From assembly GCA_004352715.1 (NCBI GenBank), contig SCFE01000018.1:2510041-2556291 (forward strand): DNA of 46,251 nt, given 5' to 3'. Made by a program: the position numbers and the translations under genes. Under the pieces are notes generated by a model. That model did no database searches, had not been told where the DNA came from, and saw nothing but the letters and a program-made list of their open reading frames with translations. The stretch comes from Hofstenia miamia. Lineage: Eukaryota > Xenacoelomorpha > Acoela. Numbering within the stretch: position 1 is the first letter of the stretch; each line of letters begins with the position of its first letter. Shown piece by piece: positions 44,061-46,251 of the stretch.

Positions 44061-45690
44061 AAAGTGGGGAGACAAACCCCATGGTCACAACAAAAATATG
44101 TCATAATTAACATCTGCACTGAAACAGTATTGATTTTATTTATCAACTGTGCACAGATTTTTGTATACTATGCTGTGGAAGCGTTCTTTCAACTGCCCTT
44201 ATAATTTTTTAAATACTGAAGTTTGATGGGTTCTAGATGAAATGCCTAATATTAGAACATGTTGGATATATTATAAGGAATGTGTAATATTATTTGAAAA
44301 TTGGAAAGTTTGACAAATATTTGCCAAATGTTAGCAAGGTTTGTTAAATTTTAGTGAAACTTGCAAGTTATTTGAAATATTTGCCAAACCTTTGAATCGT
44401 TTTGCAAATGAAATTGCAAATATTTGACACTAATTTAGAATTTTTACTAAGGCTGCAAAAAATTAACCTCTCTTTTGCTTCCTCATGAGAAGGGAGGACT
44501 GCAGTCCCATAGTCCCCCTCTTAAAACCGACACTGGGGTCAATGATGATTGAACGATGGCAAGGGATCGCTGTTACTTTGAATTACTATATATCCATAAG
44601 ATACTATAATTTGATTGAAAGAAATTGATAAAGAAACTGAGGTTTTTTATTTTGAGGCAGTTTAATATAAGCTTACTAACAACCTATTGCCTATTAACCA
44701 TTACACTACAACACTTGCATGTGTCATGAAAAGCTTTTTGAAATTTGCGTATTTTAGTTACAGGTTTTGACCTCAATTCAGGCTCACATCTATGATGTTA
44801 CGGTTCTTATAGTATAATAGATACATATATATATATATATACTCAGATGTAAATAAAAACCCTAAATTGTTATTTTGTATTTAGTCTTGGTGAATGGGGT
44901 GTCCGATTTTTAAATATTGTCTCATGTTCTTATTTTCCAATTGTTAAAATTTTCCGTTGTTATTTCAATTTTCTAAACAAAAATTTACAGGCCAATATAT
45001 GCAAAAATATTTGAAAAGTGTGAATACTCAAATGATATACAATCGATTTTCACCTTTAGACAATCAATTTGACTTTGTAAGAAGTAAATATTCTGTGTAT
45101 TTGTCGCTCTTTGCAGTTGAAATCTGGAAGAAATGATATCAACATGAGAACTTCCGAAAACTTTTGACAGCATATGCAATAAATATCCGCTGACTGAGTT
45201 TGATAAGATATAGTTACAATACTTACACTATCTCGTTCAGTTTCCTATCAATTTGACATGCAGCAAAAATAACAAATGTGCATAAAACTTGCCTCAAAGC
45301 AAGTATATCAAAAAAATGATTGATTAAAGCCATCGTAAATCTTAACTCTTGTCTAATCAGCACACGCATCAGTTACAGCCTATCAAAAGAATTCCGACTG
45401 ATCAATTTTTAAATTCGAAAAATTACAATAAACTAATGCTATCAGAATTTTAGTTTAGATTGAATAAATTGTATTCTTTGTCTTTGTATTAGTTTCTAAC
45501 TAACACGTGACATAAGGAACATATAATATAAACAAATATTTAACTACAAATTAATATGTACAATATATACTAATATAATCAATGTTTGTGTAGGTGCTCA
45601 ATGTTGAATGTATGTTTCAAATGCATGAAGTGTATTACCGTCCCCTAATGTATATTTTTTTATTAGAAGAAACTGTTTTTTTTCTATTCG
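44061..45690. other. AT-rich stretch, no gene
   Basis: TTGCAAAT and TTTGCCAAA words cluster at 44310-44430. A short TA tract lies at about 44825-44840. The 64-codon frame at 44985-45179 shows no domain. Confidence 0.4.
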
Positions 45691-45701
45691 CGTTTCATAA
45701 T

Positions 45702-46248
45702 CTAAAATATTCCAAACTTAATTGATATGTGATGAAAGCCATTGGAATTTTTATCTAAACACTGAAATTTTTGCGATCTCTCATTTAATTTAATATAGTC
45801 ATTAAGGAAAAGGAGAGATGTTTGTAGAGATTTGAATTTAAATAAGATAGATAGCATAGGCCGGTGAATTTTGTAGAACGGAGATAATATTTTATATTTA
45901 TTACGATATAATGATGCTTCGTCATGCTTTTGTGCAAAGTTTAGAGTTCTTATGCACCAATTAAATGTCTTTGATAGAAGCATACGATGTTTCGAATTTA
46001 GGTTAGTTAAAAGAAAAGAACAGTATTGAGAATGAGACAAACAGAAAGCATGTATCAGTTGTTTATGATAATTGCTTGATATCTAATGCCTGCAGTCATT
46101 TTTTGAATCTTATTCAGTAGAAATTTGTCAAATGTTAATTCATTGCTTTATTGGCTTATTATTTATCTTTAGTTCTACATATATCACTTATTAGATTTAT
46201 TTGTGCCTTTGGTGAAAAAATTATAAATTGAGTTTTGCCAATATTTAG
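45702..46248 (-). pseudogene. Non-LTR retrotransposon reverse transcriptase, C-terminal part (relic)
   Basis: On the minus strand the segment entering from the window edge reads LNIGKTQFIIFSPKAQINL (about 46248-46190). This is the LN..KT.F..F stretch that follows the YADD catalytic motif in LINE reverse transcriptases. A stop (46159-46161) and about 100 decayed bases follow. Then a 112-codon frame from 46040 reads SHSQYCSFLLTNLNSKHR, LLSKTFNWCIRTLNFAQKH and KILSPFYKIHRPMLSILFKF. These fit the SHL.YC.., R.LNF and L.PF...H...L.FKF positions of the thumb and C-terminal region of CR1/L2-like elements. The catalytic palm and endonuclease lie beyond the window, if present. The copy is frame-broken and inactive. 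Confidence 0.65.
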
Positions 46249-46251
46249 TTT

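Noticed and set aside
43835-44146. A 103-codon minus-strand frame.
   Set aside because: It overlies the 56-bp tandem array and shows no motif.
1-46251. CRISPR arrays, tRNA or rRNA genes, bacterial-type operons.
   Set aside because: None seen. No regularly spaced direct repeats with unique spacers, no cloverleaf-like sequence I could fold by eye, and the sequence is eukaryotic in character.

Overview
This is an AT-rich animal genome window, most likely from an invertebrate, that is almost entirely non-coding and built from layers of decayed transposons. A eukaryotic source is shown by GT..AG-style exon edges, long AT microsatellites, six N-filled assembly gaps, and remains of piggyBac, Tc1, mariner, hAT, Mutator-like and non-LTR elements. 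I cannot name the species. No complete host gene is visible. The best host-gene candidate is a plus-strand first exon at 9077-9137 that encodes a signal peptide and ends in a phase-1 GTATGT donor.

Layout. 1-9 kb: MITEs with hAT-type 8-bp target duplications (end fragments at 1-16 and about 230-524; fuller copies at 5171-6146 and 7732-8098), a hAT transposase relic near 1.01-1.12 kb and two gaps. 9-11 kb: the signal-peptide exon, then a 420-bp piggyBac deletion derivative (10524-10943) that keeps a cysteine-rich C-terminal reading frame. 12-13 kb: two gaps in AT microsatellites and a perfect 60-bp inverted repeat. 15-16.4 kb: a 15-bp tandem repeat inside a short frame, and a CATA microsatellite. 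19.2-20.7 kb: a broken Tc1-like element with an assembly duplication around its gap. 22-32 kb: four low-copy interspersed families (called A, B, C, D here), a TA-flanked MITE (25316-25629), a TTAA-flanked piggyBac MITE nested in family C (27661-27899) and a mini-mariner next to family A (32329-32717).

33.5-36.3 kb: a minus-strand coding relic with a SWIM-like CxC..CxH signature, probably Mutator-like, and a hAT MITE with a perfect 8-bp duplication. 36.5-39.2 kb: unidentified coding-like segments. 42.6-43.6 kb: a 1000-N gap. 43.9-44.1 kb: a degenerate tandem repeat of exactly 56 bp. 45.7 kb to the end: the 3' part of a non-LTR reverse transcriptase on the minus strand.

The features do not form a pathway. 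What links them is transposon biology: several short elements (piggyBac, mariner, hAT MITEs) keep intact termini but have lost most or all of their transposase, so they depended on full-length relatives elsewhere. In AT-rich sequence, stop-free runs of 40-110 codons arise by chance, so unrecognised short frames are given low confidence.
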